DNA from: Treponema sp.
GTDB taxonomy: Bacteria; Spirochaetota; Spirochaetia; Treponematales; Breznakiellaceae
DNA length: 34,048 bases
Assembly (NCBI GenBank): GCA_031257105.1
Contig: JAIRPG010000060.1
Coordinates: forward strand, 1-34,048
Reading direction: 5' to 3'
Below the pieces are notes generated by a model. It was not told the DNA's origin and made no database searches. It saw only the letters and a list, made by a program, of their open reading frames with translations. A program made the translations under genes and the position numbers. Shown here piece after piece: positions 8,490 through 16,549 of the stretch (the stretch's first letter is position 1; every line of letters begins with the position of its first letter).

Positions 8490-8525
8490 GCGTCTGTCCA
8501 CAAAGTCGGTTCAGGACAGACGCTT
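8488..8525. terminator. 12-bp stem hairpin between convergent mla operon and jag
   Basis: AAGCGTCTGTCC (8488-8499) pairs perfectly with GGACAGACGCTT (8514-8525) across a 14-nt loop. It starts at the stop codon of the MCE gene and lies 42 bp past the jag stop, so it may serve both directions. It lacks a clear T-tract, so Rho-independent function is uncertain. Confidence 0.55.
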
Positions 8526-8567
8526 ATTCCATTCGCGGCGATTTCCAAGGCGTCTCACCCTTCCCGG

Positions 8568-9296
8568 CTAACGGGCTCCCCGATAGTAGACTCGTACCTG
8601 CTTGTAAAGGCCTTCGCCTTCGCTCTTGGTTTCCACGTCGGCAAGATCGTTCAATGTGGTGTGAATAAGCCGGCGATCAAAAGGATTCATCGGTTCAAGG
8701 AGTACGGAACTCCGGCTTTCCCGTACCCGGTCGGCCACCGTATAGGCGAGGCGCACCAGCGATTCTTCCCGGCGGATCCGGTAATTCTCGCTATCCAGAA
8801 TGATCCGCATATCTTCTTCGCTTTGGCGTCCAGCGTAGATATTAGCCAAAAACTGAAGAGCGTCCAGGTTCTTGCCCTTCTTTCCGATGAGGATGGATGA
8901 ACTGGGAGAGTCTATCTTGAGTCCCAGCTTGCGGTCTTCACGAAACAGCACCGAAACAGAGCCTTCGTACCCCATGTACCGGATAAGGTTCTCAACGAAG
9001 CCGACTATTTTCCGCTCAATGTCGTTTTGCGCCTCCGGGACACCGAAGACCGGCGGTCCGGAAGGCTCCCGTTCGGGGGGGGCGGCAACCTCGCGGTCCG
9101 CCGCTACGGGTATGTTCTGGGACAACGAAACCGTCTTGTCCGTGTGAACCTGAATCCGGACATACCCTTTCTTAAACAGGCTGGAACGCTGAGTTTCCAA
9201 TATCTCAACATCGAACCCATCTTTCTCAAGCCCAAGTTCTTCCGCCGCCCGGTCAATAGCTTCTTTTTCGGTACGGCCTTCAAATTCATATATCAT
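8568..9296 (-). CDS. jag: Jag/KhpB RNA-binding protein (SpoIIIJ-associated)
   Basis: The 242-residue protein shows the standard three-part order. The Jag-N domain (1-52) begins MIYEFEGRTEKEAIDRAAEELG. A KH domain follows with the GxxG loop IGKKGKNLDALQFL near residue 138. A C-terminal R3H domain contains DRRLIHTTLNDLADVETKSEGEG. KhpB-type proteins bind RNA and, in Gram-positive bacteria, affect cell division and envelope growth. Position downstream of yidC is the conserved arrangement. The Shine-Dalgarno GAGGAG lies 9 nt upstream of ATG 9296. A 147-bp gap separates it from yidC and contains a 17-bp motif shared with the ymdB upstream region. Confidence 0.95.
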   Translation of the reverse strand: MIYEFEGRTEKEAIDRAAEELGLEKDGFDVEILETQRSSLFKKGYVRIQVHTDKTVSLSQNIPVAADREVAAPPEREPSGPPVFGVPEAQNDIERKIVGFVENLIRYMGYEGSVSVLFREDRKLGLKIDSPSSSILIGKKGKNLDALQFLANIYAGRQSEEDMRIILDSENYRIRREESLVRLAYTVADRVRESRSSVLLEPMNPFDRRLIHTTLNDLADVETKSEGEGLYKQVRVYYRGAR

Positions 9297-9317
9297 AACG
9301 CGCTCCTCGCAAAAGAG

Positions 9318-9334
9318 ATTAGACTTGTTCCGAA
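9318..9334 (-). repeat. 17-bp motif, copy 1 (upstream of jag)
   Basis: TTCGGAACAAGTCTAAT on the minus strand, 21 nt before the jag start codon. An identical copy lies at 14014-14030 upstream of ymdB. Confidence 0.75.
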
Positions 9335-9443
9335 ACCCGGTTGGTTTCTGTAGACTGAAGTCCGATGCATAAGTCCGCCCCTCCGCGATAAATACGCCGA
9401 ATTCTCAATAGGAATCGGCTGTTTTACCGCAAAAAGTGTTACC

Positions 9444-11237
9444 CTAGCGTTTTTTCTTCTTTTTAGGGGCAATCACCGGCTCAGGATGGGCCGCCGCCAT
9501 AGCGGCCCGTTTTTTTGCCAGATACTTGTTGATCGCCAATTGCTGAATCATCGATAAAAAGTTTGTCATAATCCAATATAAAAGCAGTCCTGACGGGACA
9601 TCGTAAAGGATAAAAAAGAAGACTAGCGGCATTACATAGAGCATCATCTTCATCTGGGTATTGCTCTGCTGATCCGGGGTTTGGGTGATCCTGCCCGAAA
9701 GGAGTTGGGAACCTACATAGATGAAAGGCAAAAGCCGTATATCGCTCCAGCCAAGAATGGGAATACGGAAAGGGGCGAAATTAAAAATCGATTCCGGCAG
9801 GGAAAGATCGGGGATCCATCGGGGAATAAACAGAGCCCCCCGCAGGTCAAAGTGATTATTGAAGAGATTATACATAGCAAAAAAGATCGGAATCTGCAGG
9901 AGCATGGGAAGGCAACCTGAGAGGGGATTGTACCCTTCCTTTTTATACAATTCCGCCATTTCGGTATTCATCTTGGCGGGGTTATCCTTGTATTTATCCT
10001 GTAGTTCTTTGATCTTAGGGGAGAGGGTCTGCATACGCAGAGTCGATTCTGAGCTCTTCTTGGTCAGGGGGAAAAGGAGAAGCTTCACCAACAATGTAAG
10101 GAGGATAATGGCTACCCCATAGTTGGGGATCACCTTGTAAAAGATCATCAGCAGCCACTTTAAGACGGCCTCCAGCGGGGAAAGAATACCGCTGGTATTG
10201 GCGACCCGGACGAGAGACATATCCCGCAAGTTGAAACCATTGCCGCCCGTATCATACGCCGATAGGACATTTTGGTTCTTGGGGCCCAGATAGAAACGGT
10301 AGGTATCGGTAGTTCGGGAACCATTCAGTACCGGACGGCTCATATAGAACCGGGACGCGCTGGGTATGCCCGGTTCGGGTTTGTTAGAAAAGGCCAACTC
10401 GTAATTGGTGGCGTCCGGAACAGCAATAAAGGTAAAATATTTGCCGGCAATAGCCGCCCAGGATACCCGGGACGTGATAATGGTGGGCGCGTTATCTTTT
10501 ACCTTTTCCGTACGCTGTTTGCCGTTGCTGTACGTGTAATAGTTGCGGTATTCCGAACGTTGATCCAGTTTATCAAAACGAGGGCCGATCTGGGGGCCGA
10601 ATGCCAGGGTGTAAGCCGTTCCGTTAAAGTTGAGAGAAGGCGTCGACTGCCCCCCGTCCAGCGATACGGCAAGCTCAAACATGTATTCATCGGGATTGAA
10701 GGCGTACCGTTTGGTCAGCCGGAAATGTTCCCCTTTTTCGGTGGAAAAATCCCGGTAGAATTCCACCACATAATCGGAAATCCGGTTTACATAGAACAGC
10801 GACGTTACCGGCCGGGCATTAAGGTTGCCAAAAGCCACGGTAAAGGCATGGGATTCGGTATCACCGGAGAGCACCATCTCCACGAAGTCTTCCCTCTCGT
10901 TATGCTCTTTGAGCTTATACGAAACAATGTCTCCCCCGGCGTTGGTAAGAATCACCTTCAAGAGCTTCGTCTCAATAGCGATCCGCTGTTCGGCCCTCGG
11001 CCCGGTTTCCGCCGGAGCGGAAGCAATTTCATCTATTTTTTCTGAAGGGAGCGGCCCGCTCAGATCTTCACCGCCGATGAAATCGGCGGGAGCGGGAGCT
11101 TCGGCGACGGTTTCAGAAACCGGTCTTTCGGCCTCATCTCTGATAACGGCGGGGGGAAAAAAGATCCCCTGGATAATATAAAATCCAGAAATCACCACGA
11201 TAGAAAGCACAACAGCTAACAATGTTCGTTTTTCCAT
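9444..11237 (-). CDS. yidC: Membrane protein insertase YidC
   Basis: The 597-residue protein is the Gram-negative form of the YidC/Oxa1 insertase, which integrates inner-membrane proteins with or without SecYEG. An N-terminal membrane segment lies at 5-26. A large periplasmic beta domain spans about 60-340. The conserved five-helix core begins at SPLEAVLKWLLMIFYKVIPNYGVAIILLTLLVK-like sequence near residue 350, followed by a cytoplasmic hairpin rich in Lys/Glu and GCLPMLLQIPIFFAMYNLF. It ends in a lysine-rich tail. AAGGAA precedes ATG 11237. It lies between yidD (29 bp upstream) and jag, the conserved order. Confidence 0.97.
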   Translation of the reverse strand: MEKRTLLAVVLSIVVISGFYIIQGIFFPPAVIRDEAERPVSETVAEAPAPADFIGGEDLSGPLPSEKIDEIASAPAETGPRAEQRIAIETKLLKVILTNAGGDIVSYKLKEHNEREDFVEMVLSGDTESHAFTVAFGNLNARPVTSLFYVNRISDYVVEFYRDFSTEKGEHFRLTKRYAFNPDEYMFELAVSLDGGQSTPSLNFNGTAYTLAFGPQIGPRFDKLDQRSEYRNYYTYSNGKQRTEKVKDNAPTIITSRVSWAAIAGKYFTFIAVPDATNYELAFSNKPEPGIPSASRFYMSRPVLNGSRTTDTYRFYLGPKNQNVLSAYDTGGNGFNLRDMSLVRVANTSGILSPLEAVLKWLLMIFYKVIPNYGVAIILLTLLVKLLLFPLTKKSSESTLRMQTLSPKIKELQDKYKDNPAKMNTEMAELYKKEGYNPLSGCLPMLLQIPIFFAMYNLFNNHFDLRGALFIPRWIPDLSLPESIFNFAPFRIPILGWSDIRLLPFIYVGSQLLSGRITQTPDQQSNTQMKMMLYVMPLVFFFILYDVPSGLLLYWIMTNFLSMIQQLAINKYLAKKRAAMAAAHPEPVIAPKKKKKR

Positions 11238-11266
11238 GCAAATTCCTTATAAACACAGCGTTAAAA

Positions 11267-11503
11267 TCATGGTACCGGATCGTAACCCCCCGGACGCAGG
11301 GGATGACAGCGCAAAATTCGCGTTAATCCCAGAAAAAGCCCCCGAAATACCCCGTATTTTTGTATCGCGTCTGAGGTATAAACGGAACAACTGGGAAAAT
11401 ATCTGCAACAAGCGGGAAAATACGGGGAAACCGCCTCTTGATAAAACCGTATCAACAAAAGTATCCCCCGGCGCGCCATACCGCGGAGACCTGTTACCAT
11501 CAT
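11267..11503 (-). CDS. yidD: Membrane protein insertion efficiency factor YidD
   Basis: The 78-residue protein carries the family pattern [37 protein letters not shown] followed by [20 protein letters not shown], with the three Cys usual for YidD. It is a small membrane-associated protein aiding YidC-dependent insertion. Start is ATG 11503 or the adjacent ATG 11500. The first overlaps the rnpA stop (ATGA). It lies exactly between rnpA and yidC, as in most bacteria. Confidence 0.96.
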   Translation of the reverse strand: MMVTGLRGMARRGILLLIRFYQEAVSPYFPACCRYFPSCSVYTSDAIQKYGVFRGLFLGLTRILRCHPLRPGGYDPVP

Positions 11504-11844
11504 AACAAGCCCGCTTTAAAAAACAGAATACCAAGCTGCTCCATCCGGACCGTAAAAAAATCCTTCCCCGGATATACGAGCAACACCAAGTCATACCCGT
11601 TTTTTGTCGTATCGCGTATATGCCGGTACGCTTCCCGGCCTACCCGCCGGGCACGGTTCCGCTCTACCGCATTCCCGAATTTACGGGCATACGTAAAGGC
11701 TATACGGTTATAGGATAACTCATTCTTGAGACAAAACAATTTTGCCCCGGCACAGGTTACAACCCTTCCCCGCTTAAAGACTTGCCGGATGGCGTCTCTT
11801 TCCTTTAACCGCTCCTCTTTCTTGAAGCGAAATATATGCGCCAT
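11500..11844 (-). CDS. rnpA: Ribonuclease P protein component
   Basis: The 114-residue basic protein has the RNase P signature [13 protein letters not shown] (about residues 61-73) and the preceding [17 protein letters not shown]. It begins [22 protein letters not shown], the usual N-terminal substrate-binding part. It combines with the rnpB RNA to mature tRNA 5' ends. The ATG at 11844 lies 12 nt after the rpmH stop, in the typical rpmH-rnpA coupling. Confidence 0.97.
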   Translation of the reverse strand: MAHIFRFKKEERLKERDAIRQVFKRGRVVTCAGAKLFCLKNELSYNRIAFTYARKFGNAVERNRARRVGREAYRHIRDTTKNGYDLVLLVYPGKDFFTVRMEQLGILFFKAGLL

Positions 11845-11856
11845 GCGGTGTTTCGC

Positions 11857-12012
11857 CTAATAAGGTTTCTTTTCATCAGAAACGGTCAGTTTTGTCCGGC
11901 CTTTAGCCCGGCGGCGTTTGAGCACAAGCCGCCCCCCCCGGGTTTTCATCCGCGCCCGGAATCCGAATTTCCGGTTACGCTTTACTTTGCTGGGCTGATA
12001 GGTTCGTTTCAT
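11857..12012 (-). CDS. rpmH: 50S ribosomal protein L34
   Basis: Reading the minus strand from ATG 12012 gives 51 residues beginning [20 protein letters not shown] and ending SDEKKPY before a TAG at 11857-11859. This is a full-length L34: the family start MKRTYQPS, the RxxGFRxRM core and a strongly basic [12 protein letters not shown] segment are all present. AAGGAG lies 8 nt upstream. A run of eight G residues inside the gene keeps the frame open. It is the first gene of the rpmH-rnpA-yidD-yidC-jag unit and has its own strong promoter about 95 nt upstream. Confidence 0.98.
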   Translation of the reverse strand: MKRTYQPSKVKRNRKFGFRARMKTRGGRLVLKRRRAKGRTKLTVSDEKKPY

Positions 12013-12105
12013 GTAATATCTCCTTGACCGAAACCGCCTCGGGCGGCTGCTCCGGCGTAAATTTCGTAAACATCTCTTACAAAACAGGGATGCTACAGGG
12101 ACTTT

Positions 12106-12133
12106 ATTATAGAAAAACCTGCTCTATTGTCAA
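12106..12133 (-). promoter_or_regulatory. Strong sigma70 promoter of the rpmH operon
   Basis: On the minus strand TTGACA (12133-12128) and TATAAT (12111-12106) are separated by 16 nt, both perfect consensus hexamers. The predicted transcript has a leader of roughly 85-90 nt before rpmH. That leader contains a small hairpin (GCCGCC-CGA-GGCGGT) just upstream of the Shine-Dalgarno, perhaps used for expression control. Confidence 0.85.
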
Positions 12134-12164
12134 TATCCCGCATTGCCTTCGCCGTCGCGCCGTG

Positions 12165-12193
12165 TTGACCTTGCGGCGGATTCACCGTAATAT
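12165..12193 (+). promoter_or_regulatory. Promoter of the GerMN gene, start codon at the predicted +1
   Basis: TTGACC (12165-12170), a 17-nt spacer and TAATAT (12188-12193) are followed by only 6 nt before GTG 12200. Transcription would begin at or next to the start codon, and no Shine-Dalgarno is visible. It is divergent from the rpmH promoter. Confidence 0.6.
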
Positions 12194-12199
12194 TGAAAC

Positions 12200-13060
12200 G
12201 TGGCGGCGCGAAGAAATACGGGAAAACAGCCCATAAAATCACCCAAAGGGCCGAATAAGTCTCCGGCGGTGATTGTTTTTTGGGTAGGTTTTATTATTTT
12301 CCTTCTATTGTTATTTCTGGTGAACCGGAGATCTATCCGGATAAGCATGGAAAACACCGGTTTTATGGAACGGCTGATGAACGGTTCTTTAGCCCAGGAG
12401 AAGCGGAAACAACCGGACCAGGACTTTTACTGGTACACCCCCGTTGAGGAGCCGGCGGATAATCCGGCGGAGAATCCGGCTGCGGTAACGGAGGTTCCCC
12501 AGAGCTTTGCTGAAAACGTGGCGGCGCGGAGCCTTACGCAAACTCTGGAAGCGCCGCCCGCATCCGCGGGTTTGACACCGTCACAAGTGACGCCGTCACT
12601 TGTGACGCCGCAACCGGCGGCGCCGCCGCAAAAAAATGAATCAACCCAGAATCATATATGCTACCTTATACAGGTAGACCGGGATGGTGATATTGTACGA
12701 ACCGGCGTTGTACGGAGCCTGCCCGCTTCGATTTCTCCTTTGCGGGATGTCATTGAAACCTTGTTAAGCGGGCCTACGGCGGAAGAACTGCAACGTGGTC
12801 TTACTTCCCTTATCCCCCGTGAAACCAAGCTTCTCAATGTAGTTATCCGGGGAAATACCGCGTATATCAATTTTAACGAAGACTTCCAATTTAATACCTT
12901 TGGAGTGGAAGGCTACCTTGGCCAATTGCGGCAGGTTGTGTGGACGGCAACGGAATTCTCCGCCATCAATGATGTACAGATCCTTATCGAAGGCCGCCGG
13001 GTAGATTATCTGGGCGAAGGTATTTGGATTGGCGGGCCTGTAGGCAGGGATTCACTTTAA
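12200..13060 (+). CDS. GerMN-domain membrane protein
   Basis: The 286-residue product has a basic cytoplasmic N-terminus, one membrane anchor (about 24-41) and a Pro/Ala-rich linker (about 85-150). A C-terminal GerMN (sporulation/germination) domain begins at CYLIQVDRDGDIVRTGVVRSLP and includes TLLSGPTAEELQRGL, SLIPRETKLLNVVIRGNTAYINFNEDF-like sequence and LGQLRQVVWTATEF. GerMN domains occur widely outside spore formers on cell-surface proteins of unknown function. The domain should lie outside the cytoplasmic membrane. The start is GTG 12200, chosen because promoter hexamers end 6 nt before it and the frame has no better start before the membrane segment. The linker contains a palindromic repeat at 12580-12606. 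Confidence 0.88.
   Translation: MAARRNTGKQPIKSPKGPNKSPAVIVFWVGFIIFLLLLFLVNRRSIRISMENTGFMERLMNGSLAQEKRKQPDQDFYWYTPVEEPADNPAENPAAVTEVPQSFAENVAARSLTQTLEAPPASAGLTPSQVTPSLVTPQPAAPPQKNESTQNHICYLIQVDRDGDIVRTGVVRSLPASISPLRDVIETLLSGPTAEELQRGLTSLIPRETKLLNVVIRGNTAYINFNEDFQFNTFGVEGYLGQLRQVVWTATEFSAINDVQILIEGRRVDYLGEGIWIGGPVGRDSL
12580..12606. repeat. Palindromic repeat in the GerMN protein linker
   Basis: GTCACAAGTGAC (12580-12591) is followed after GCC by its reverse complement GTCACTTGTGAC (12595-12606). It is read in frame as SQVTP-SLVTP in a disordered linker. Structure and the ACGCCG (Thr-Pro) spacer recall the repeat at 2245-2291. Confidence 0.8.
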
Positions 13061-13112
13061 AAATGCGGTTTTGCCGGACTTATAACCCGCGGCTTTAGCC
13101 TGAAAAACCGCA
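13058..13112 (-). terminator. Probable intrinsic terminator of ymdB
   Basis: On the minus strand TGCGGTTTT (13112-13104) and AAAACCGCA (13072-13064) form a 9-bp stem followed by TTTTT (13063-13059). The 31-nt loop contains further GC-rich sequence. It also lies just 3 bp past the stop of the convergent GerMN gene and could act on both. Confidence 0.6.
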
Positions 13113-13124
13113 GGACTTGTATAG

Positions 13125-13979
13125 TTAACCGCGAATTCGCCGTATCGAAACGGCCTTACCGGTCTGCCGGTCTATTTCCACGATAATCCCCTGAATCGCC
13201 GCTTCACCTTTGGCGCATTCCATACGGGAGGATAGCTGAGTTTTAGCCCGGTTAAGACAAATTGTGGTATCCATGCCGAGAATACTGTTTTTTACACCGG
13301 TCATGCCGAGATCCGTAATATAGGCCGTCCCTTTGGGCAGGATTCGCTCATCGGCGGTCTGAACATGGGTGTGCGTACCGGCCACAATACCGGCCCGCCC
13401 GTCGAGGTAGAACGCCAGGGCTTCTTTTTCTTGGGACGACTCGGCGTGAAAATCAACGACAATAATATCAGAACTGCCGCTCTCCAGGTTCGGCAGCAAC
13501 CCCTCAAGGTCAAAAAGAGGATGCGTGTCCGAAGCGATCCCGTTCCTGCTGTTCGCAATCTCGTCAAAAGTCCGAAAAGGGCAGTCTATAGGCTTCATTA
13601 ATTCCCGTCCCTGAAGGTTTATCACCAGCCATGAAACAAAATCGCCTTCTACGTTTTTTCCAATGGTAATCCAGCCTCTGCCGGGAACGCCGGCGGGATA
13701 GTTCGCGGGCCGTAAAATGCGGGAATCGGTGTTCATAACCTGCCAGAAATCCCGTTTTTCCCATACATGGTTTCCTGAGGTCACCACATCCGCGCCGGCG
13801 TTGAGGATGCGTTTAAGGGTTTCCCCCGTCATGCCGAATCCTCCGGCGGCGTTTTCCCCGTTCACCGTTACGAGCGCCGCGCCGGTCTCTTGAATCAGAC
13901 CGGGAAGCCTCTCTTCCAGGGCTTCCAGCCCCGGATCGCCGACGACATCGCCGATCATGACGGCCCGTAAAATACTCAT
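13125..13979 (-). CDS. ymdB: YmdB-family metallophosphoesterase
   Basis: The 284-residue protein matches the YmdB/TIGR00282 calcineurin-like phosphoesterase family through its metal-site motifs: MIGDVVGDPG near the N-terminus, VNGENAAGGFG, TSGNHVWEKRDF, VDFHAESSQEKEA and GTHTHVQTADERILP. Such enzymes hydrolyse 2',3'-cyclic nucleotides and influence RNA turnover and motility/biofilm choice in Bacillus. Length is near the family norm (about 265). No Shine-Dalgarno precedes ATG 13979. A TACTAT element lies 6 nt upstream, so a leaderless transcript is possible. It is divergent from dnaX. Confidence 0.93.
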   Translation of the reverse strand: MSILRAVMIGDVVGDPGLEALEERLPGLIQETGAALVTVNGENAAGGFGMTGETLKRILNAGADVVTSGNHVWEKRDFWQVMNTDSRILRPANYPAGVPGRGWITIGKNVEGDFVSWLVINLQGRELMKPIDCPFRTFDEIANSRNGIASDTHPLFDLEGLLPNLESGSSDIIVVDFHAESSQEKEALAFYLDGRAGIVAGTHTHVQTADERILPKGTAYITDLGMTGVKNSILGMDTTICLNRAKTQLSSRMECAKGEAAIQGIIVEIDRQTGKAVSIRRIRG

Positions 13980-14013
13980 GGAATCATAGTACCGTAATCA
14001 TTCTGGAAAAGCT

Positions 14014-14030
14014 ATTAGACTTGTTCCGAA
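14014..14030 (-). repeat. 17-bp motif, copy 2 (upstream of ymdB)
   Basis: TTCGGAACAAGTCTAAT on the minus strand, 34 nt before the ymdB start codon, identical to 9318-9334 upstream of jag. Confidence 0.75.
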
Positions 14031-14058
14031 TTCAGGAGAACGGCCAAGGGAACGCCTG

Positions 14059-14086
14059 TTTCCAATCCCGGATAATGTGTTATACT
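14059..14086 (+). promoter_or_regulatory. Possible dnaX promoter adjoining the start codon
   Basis: TTTCCA (14059-14064), 16 nt, TATACT (14081-14086). The -35 match is partial. The predicted +1 falls around 14093, next to the third possible start codon ATG 14094. Confidence 0.4.
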
Positions 14087-14087
14087 C

Positions 14088-15506
14088 ATGGTGATGGCAT
14101 ACGAAGTGACCGCTACCAGGCGGCGTCCAAAAACTTTTGATGAACTGGCGGGGCAGGATTTTGTGGCCGCTACCCTAAAAAGTTCTATTGAAACCGGGCG
14201 GATTGCCCATGCGTACCTCTTTTCGGGGCCACGAGGCTGCGGTAAGACCAGCGCCGCCCGAATACTTGCCCGATCCCTCAACTGCGAGAAGGGGCCTACC
14301 GTTCAGCCCTGTGGGGTGTGCGCCGGTTGTCAGGAGATCAGCCGGGGAGCGAGTCTAGACATTATCGAAATCGATGGCGCCTCCAACACATCGGTAAACG
14401 ATGTCAGACAGATCAAGGATGAAGTGCTGTTTCCCCCCAATGCGGCGCGTTACAAGGTTTATATCATTGACGAGGTACACATGCTCTCCAACAGCGCCTT
14501 CAACGCGCTGCTTAAAACGATTGAGGAACCGCCGCCCTACATCATTTTTATCTTCGCCACCACAGAACTCTACAAAGTGCCCGCTACCATCAAGAGCAGG
14601 TGCCAGCAGTTCGCTTTTCGATTGATCCCGCTCGAAATCATTCAGCGGATTTTGAAGGATACCTGCGCGGAGATGGGAATAGAGGCCGAAGATGAGGCGC
14701 TGTTCTGGATTGCCAAGGAGTCCACCGGCAGCCTCCGAGATGCGTATACCCTTTTTGACCAAGTCGCATCGTTTTCCGGCGGGAATATCCGATCGGCGCT
14801 GATCCGGGAAAAGCTTGGCCTCGTGGGATTGGATACCCTCAACACCCTCGCGGAACGCTGCGCCGCGGGCGATACGGCCGCCGCTTTCAATTGTATCGAT
14901 GAAATTCTCGATTCGGGGGTGGCTATCGAGCAATTGGTCATCGATTTGGCCGGATATTACCGGAGCCTCCTCCTGCTCAAAAACGGGGTAATTCGGGAAT
15001 CGCTGTTGGGGTACCGCCCCGAACGATTCTCCGGCGAAGTTCTGGCGGCTCTGGATTCGGTTCATCTGGAACGGGCGCTGGAACTGCTCCTGGAACTGTA
15101 CCGGAATATCCGTTACTGTGTTTCACCCCGTTTTGAGCTTGAGACGGCGGTTTCAAAACTTTCCTGGCTTGACCGGTGGATTTCTCTTCCGGAACTGCGG
15201 GAGGCCGTTGCCGGCGCGCGGGAAGCTCTGGGGGCTGCCGGGGCGAAAAGGAGAATAGAACCCCGCGCAGGGGAAAGGCCCGCCGCCGTGCAGTATGATA
15301 GCCCCATGAATCCCGCGAAGAACGAATCCTTAACGGAAGGGTTTAAGCGTTTTATTGCGGCTCGTGAATCCACTCCTCAGGGCAGGGAAGGTGAAACAGC
15401 CGGAGAGCCGGCGGATTCCGGCGCCGGGAAAGGCGAAGAGGACATTCCCCCAGAAGCCGAACTGGTTCGCCACGTGTTCCACGGAACGGTGGTTAAGAAA
15501 AAATAA
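14088..15506 (+). CDS. dnaX: DNA polymerase III subunits gamma/tau
   Basis: The 472-residue clamp-loader ATPase contains Walker A GPRGCGKT (47-54), a four-Cys zinc site C66-X8-C75-X2-C78-X2-C81, Walker B IIDEVHML, sensor I FIFATTE and the arginine-finger motif SRCQQF. The C-terminus is shorter than E. coli tau (643 residues) and carries a low-complexity Glu/Gly tail, so it may resemble a gamma-like form. No frameshift slippery sequence was evident. Three in-frame starts cluster at ATG 14088, GTG 14091 and ATG 14094; the last (MAYEVTATRRRPKTF) best matches the family start and fits a leaderless mRNA. It is the first gene of dnaX-ybaB-recR. Confidence 0.97.
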   Translation: MVMAYEVTATRRRPKTFDELAGQDFVAATLKSSIETGRIAHAYLFSGPRGCGKTSAARILARSLNCEKGPTVQPCGVCAGCQEISRGASLDIIEIDGASNTSVNDVRQIKDEVLFPPNAARYKVYIIDEVHMLSNSAFNALLKTIEEPPPYIIFIFATTELYKVPATIKSRCQQFAFRLIPLEIIQRILKDTCAEMGIEAEDEALFWIAKESTGSLRDAYTLFDQVASFSGGNIRSALIREKLGLVGLDTLNTLAERCAAGDTAAAFNCIDEILDSGVAIEQLVIDLAGYYRSLLLLKNGVIRESLLGYRPERFSGEVLAALDSVHLERALELLLELYRNIRYCVSPRFELETAVSKLSWLDRWISLPELREAVAGAREALGAAGAKRRIEPRAGERPAAVQYDSPMNPAKNESLTEGFKRFIAARESTPQGREGETAGEPADSGAGKGEEDIPPEAELVRHVFHGTVVKKK

Positions 15507-15536
15507 CAGGCTTATGCCGTTTATAATGGAGAGTAT

Positions 15537-15884
15537 ATGAACATTAATCCTTTCGATATTTTTAAAAACGCCCAGAAGTTCCAAGAACAGATGGGACATT
15601 TTCAGGAAAAACTGCTTCACATCACCGCAACCGGTTCCGCAGGGGGAGGTATGGTGGAGATAGACCTCAATGGCCGTATGGAGCTGCGCGCGGTACGGAT
15701 CTCCCCTGAAGCGCTAAATCCGCCTGATGTGGAGATGCTCCAGGATCTTATCGCCGCGGCATTTACGAATGCTCTGGAAAAGATCAAAGATGCGATTAAC
15801 CGCGAAATGGGTTCCCTGACCGGCGGGCTCGGCATACCGGGGCTGCCGGGATTGGCAGGGTTATCCGGTATGGGGCCGGCATGA
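15537..15884 (+). CDS. ybaB: YbaB/EbfC nucleoid-associated protein
   Basis: The 115-residue protein begins MNINPFDIFKNAQKFQEQMG and includes the family segment GSAGGGMVEIDLNGRMELRAVRISPEAL followed by DVEMLQDLIAAAFTNALEKI. YbaB proteins are small dimeric DNA-binding proteins that coat the chromosome. Shine-Dalgarno GGAGAG precedes ATG 15537. The C-terminus is Gly/Leu/Pro-rich. The stop overlaps the recR start (ATGA). Confidence 0.95.
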   Translation: MNINPFDIFKNAQKFQEQMGHFQEKLLHITATGSAGGGMVEIDLNGRMELRAVRISPEALNPPDVEMLQDLIAAAFTNALEKIKDAINREMGSLTGGLGIPGLPGLAGLSGMGPA

Positions 15885-16525
15885 ACGCCGCCGGACCATA
15901 TACTTCTGAATACGGCGCGAAAAGCGGCGCAAAAAGGTACAATGCGCTCGATCGGCTGGTAGCGATGCTCGCTAAACTACCGGGTATAGGAAAAAAGAGC
16001 GCCGGCCGTATGGCCTACTATATTTTGGATACCGATCCCGGCTATGCCCGGATACTGGCGGAACAGTTGGCGTCTTTGCATAGTTCTATCCGGCGCTGTT
16101 CCCGCTGCGGCAGCTTCACCGAAACCGATCCTTGCCCCATCTGCGCCGACAGCGGGAGGGACGGCTCCATCCTCTGCGTGGTGGAACGGGCTCAAGACGT
16201 GCGGGTTATCGAGGAATCCCGGGAATTCCGGGGCCGCTTCCATGTGCTGGGGGGCCTTATCGCGCCGTTGGAAGGGATAGGGCCCGATAAGCTTTCTCTC
16301 GGTCCGCTTGTAAGCAGGCTTCGCGCCGAGGGCGTCCGGGAGGTTATCCTCGCTCTGAATCCCACCGTGGAAGGGGATACAACGGCGTTGTATATCCAGA
16401 AGCTTCTCAAGGACTCCGGCGTAGAAGTTACCCGCCTCGCTTCGGGGCTTCCCGTGGGAGGAGATCTGGAATACACCGACCGGCTTACCCTGTCCCGCAG
16501 TTTTCGGGGCAGAGTGAAGCTGTAA
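15881..16525 (+). CDS. recR: Recombination protein RecR
   Basis: The 214-residue RecR has an N-terminal helix-hairpin-helix (MLAKLPGIGKKSAGRMAYYIL), a four-Cys zinc finger (CSRCGSFTETDPCPIC) and a Toprim domain (LCVVERAQDVRVIEE, HVLGGLIAPLEGIGPDKL). It ends with ASGLPVGGDLEYTDRLTLSRS. It acts with RecO/RecF in loading RecA at gaps. It follows ybaB with an ATGA overlap in the classic dnaX-ybaB-recR order. Compared with the usual about 200 residues it has a short N-terminal extension of about 15, ahead of the conserved start of the family. Confidence 0.97.
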   Translation: MNAAGPYTSEYGAKSGAKRYNALDRLVAMLAKLPGIGKKSAGRMAYYILDTDPGYARILAEQLASLHSSIRRCSRCGSFTETDPCPICADSGRDGSILCVVERAQDVRVIEESREFRGRFHVLGGLIAPLEGIGPDKLSLGPLVSRLRAEGVREVILALNPTVEGDTTALYIQKLLKDSGVEVTRLASGLPVGGDLEYTDRLTLSRSFRGRVKL

Positions 16526-16549
16526 CGGCGCTTTTACCCGATAGCCGGC

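Noticed and set aside
12013-12199. Replication origin beside rpmH
   Set aside because: No dnaA, no clustered DnaA boxes and no AT-rich unwinding region were seen; the gap is explained by two divergent promoters.
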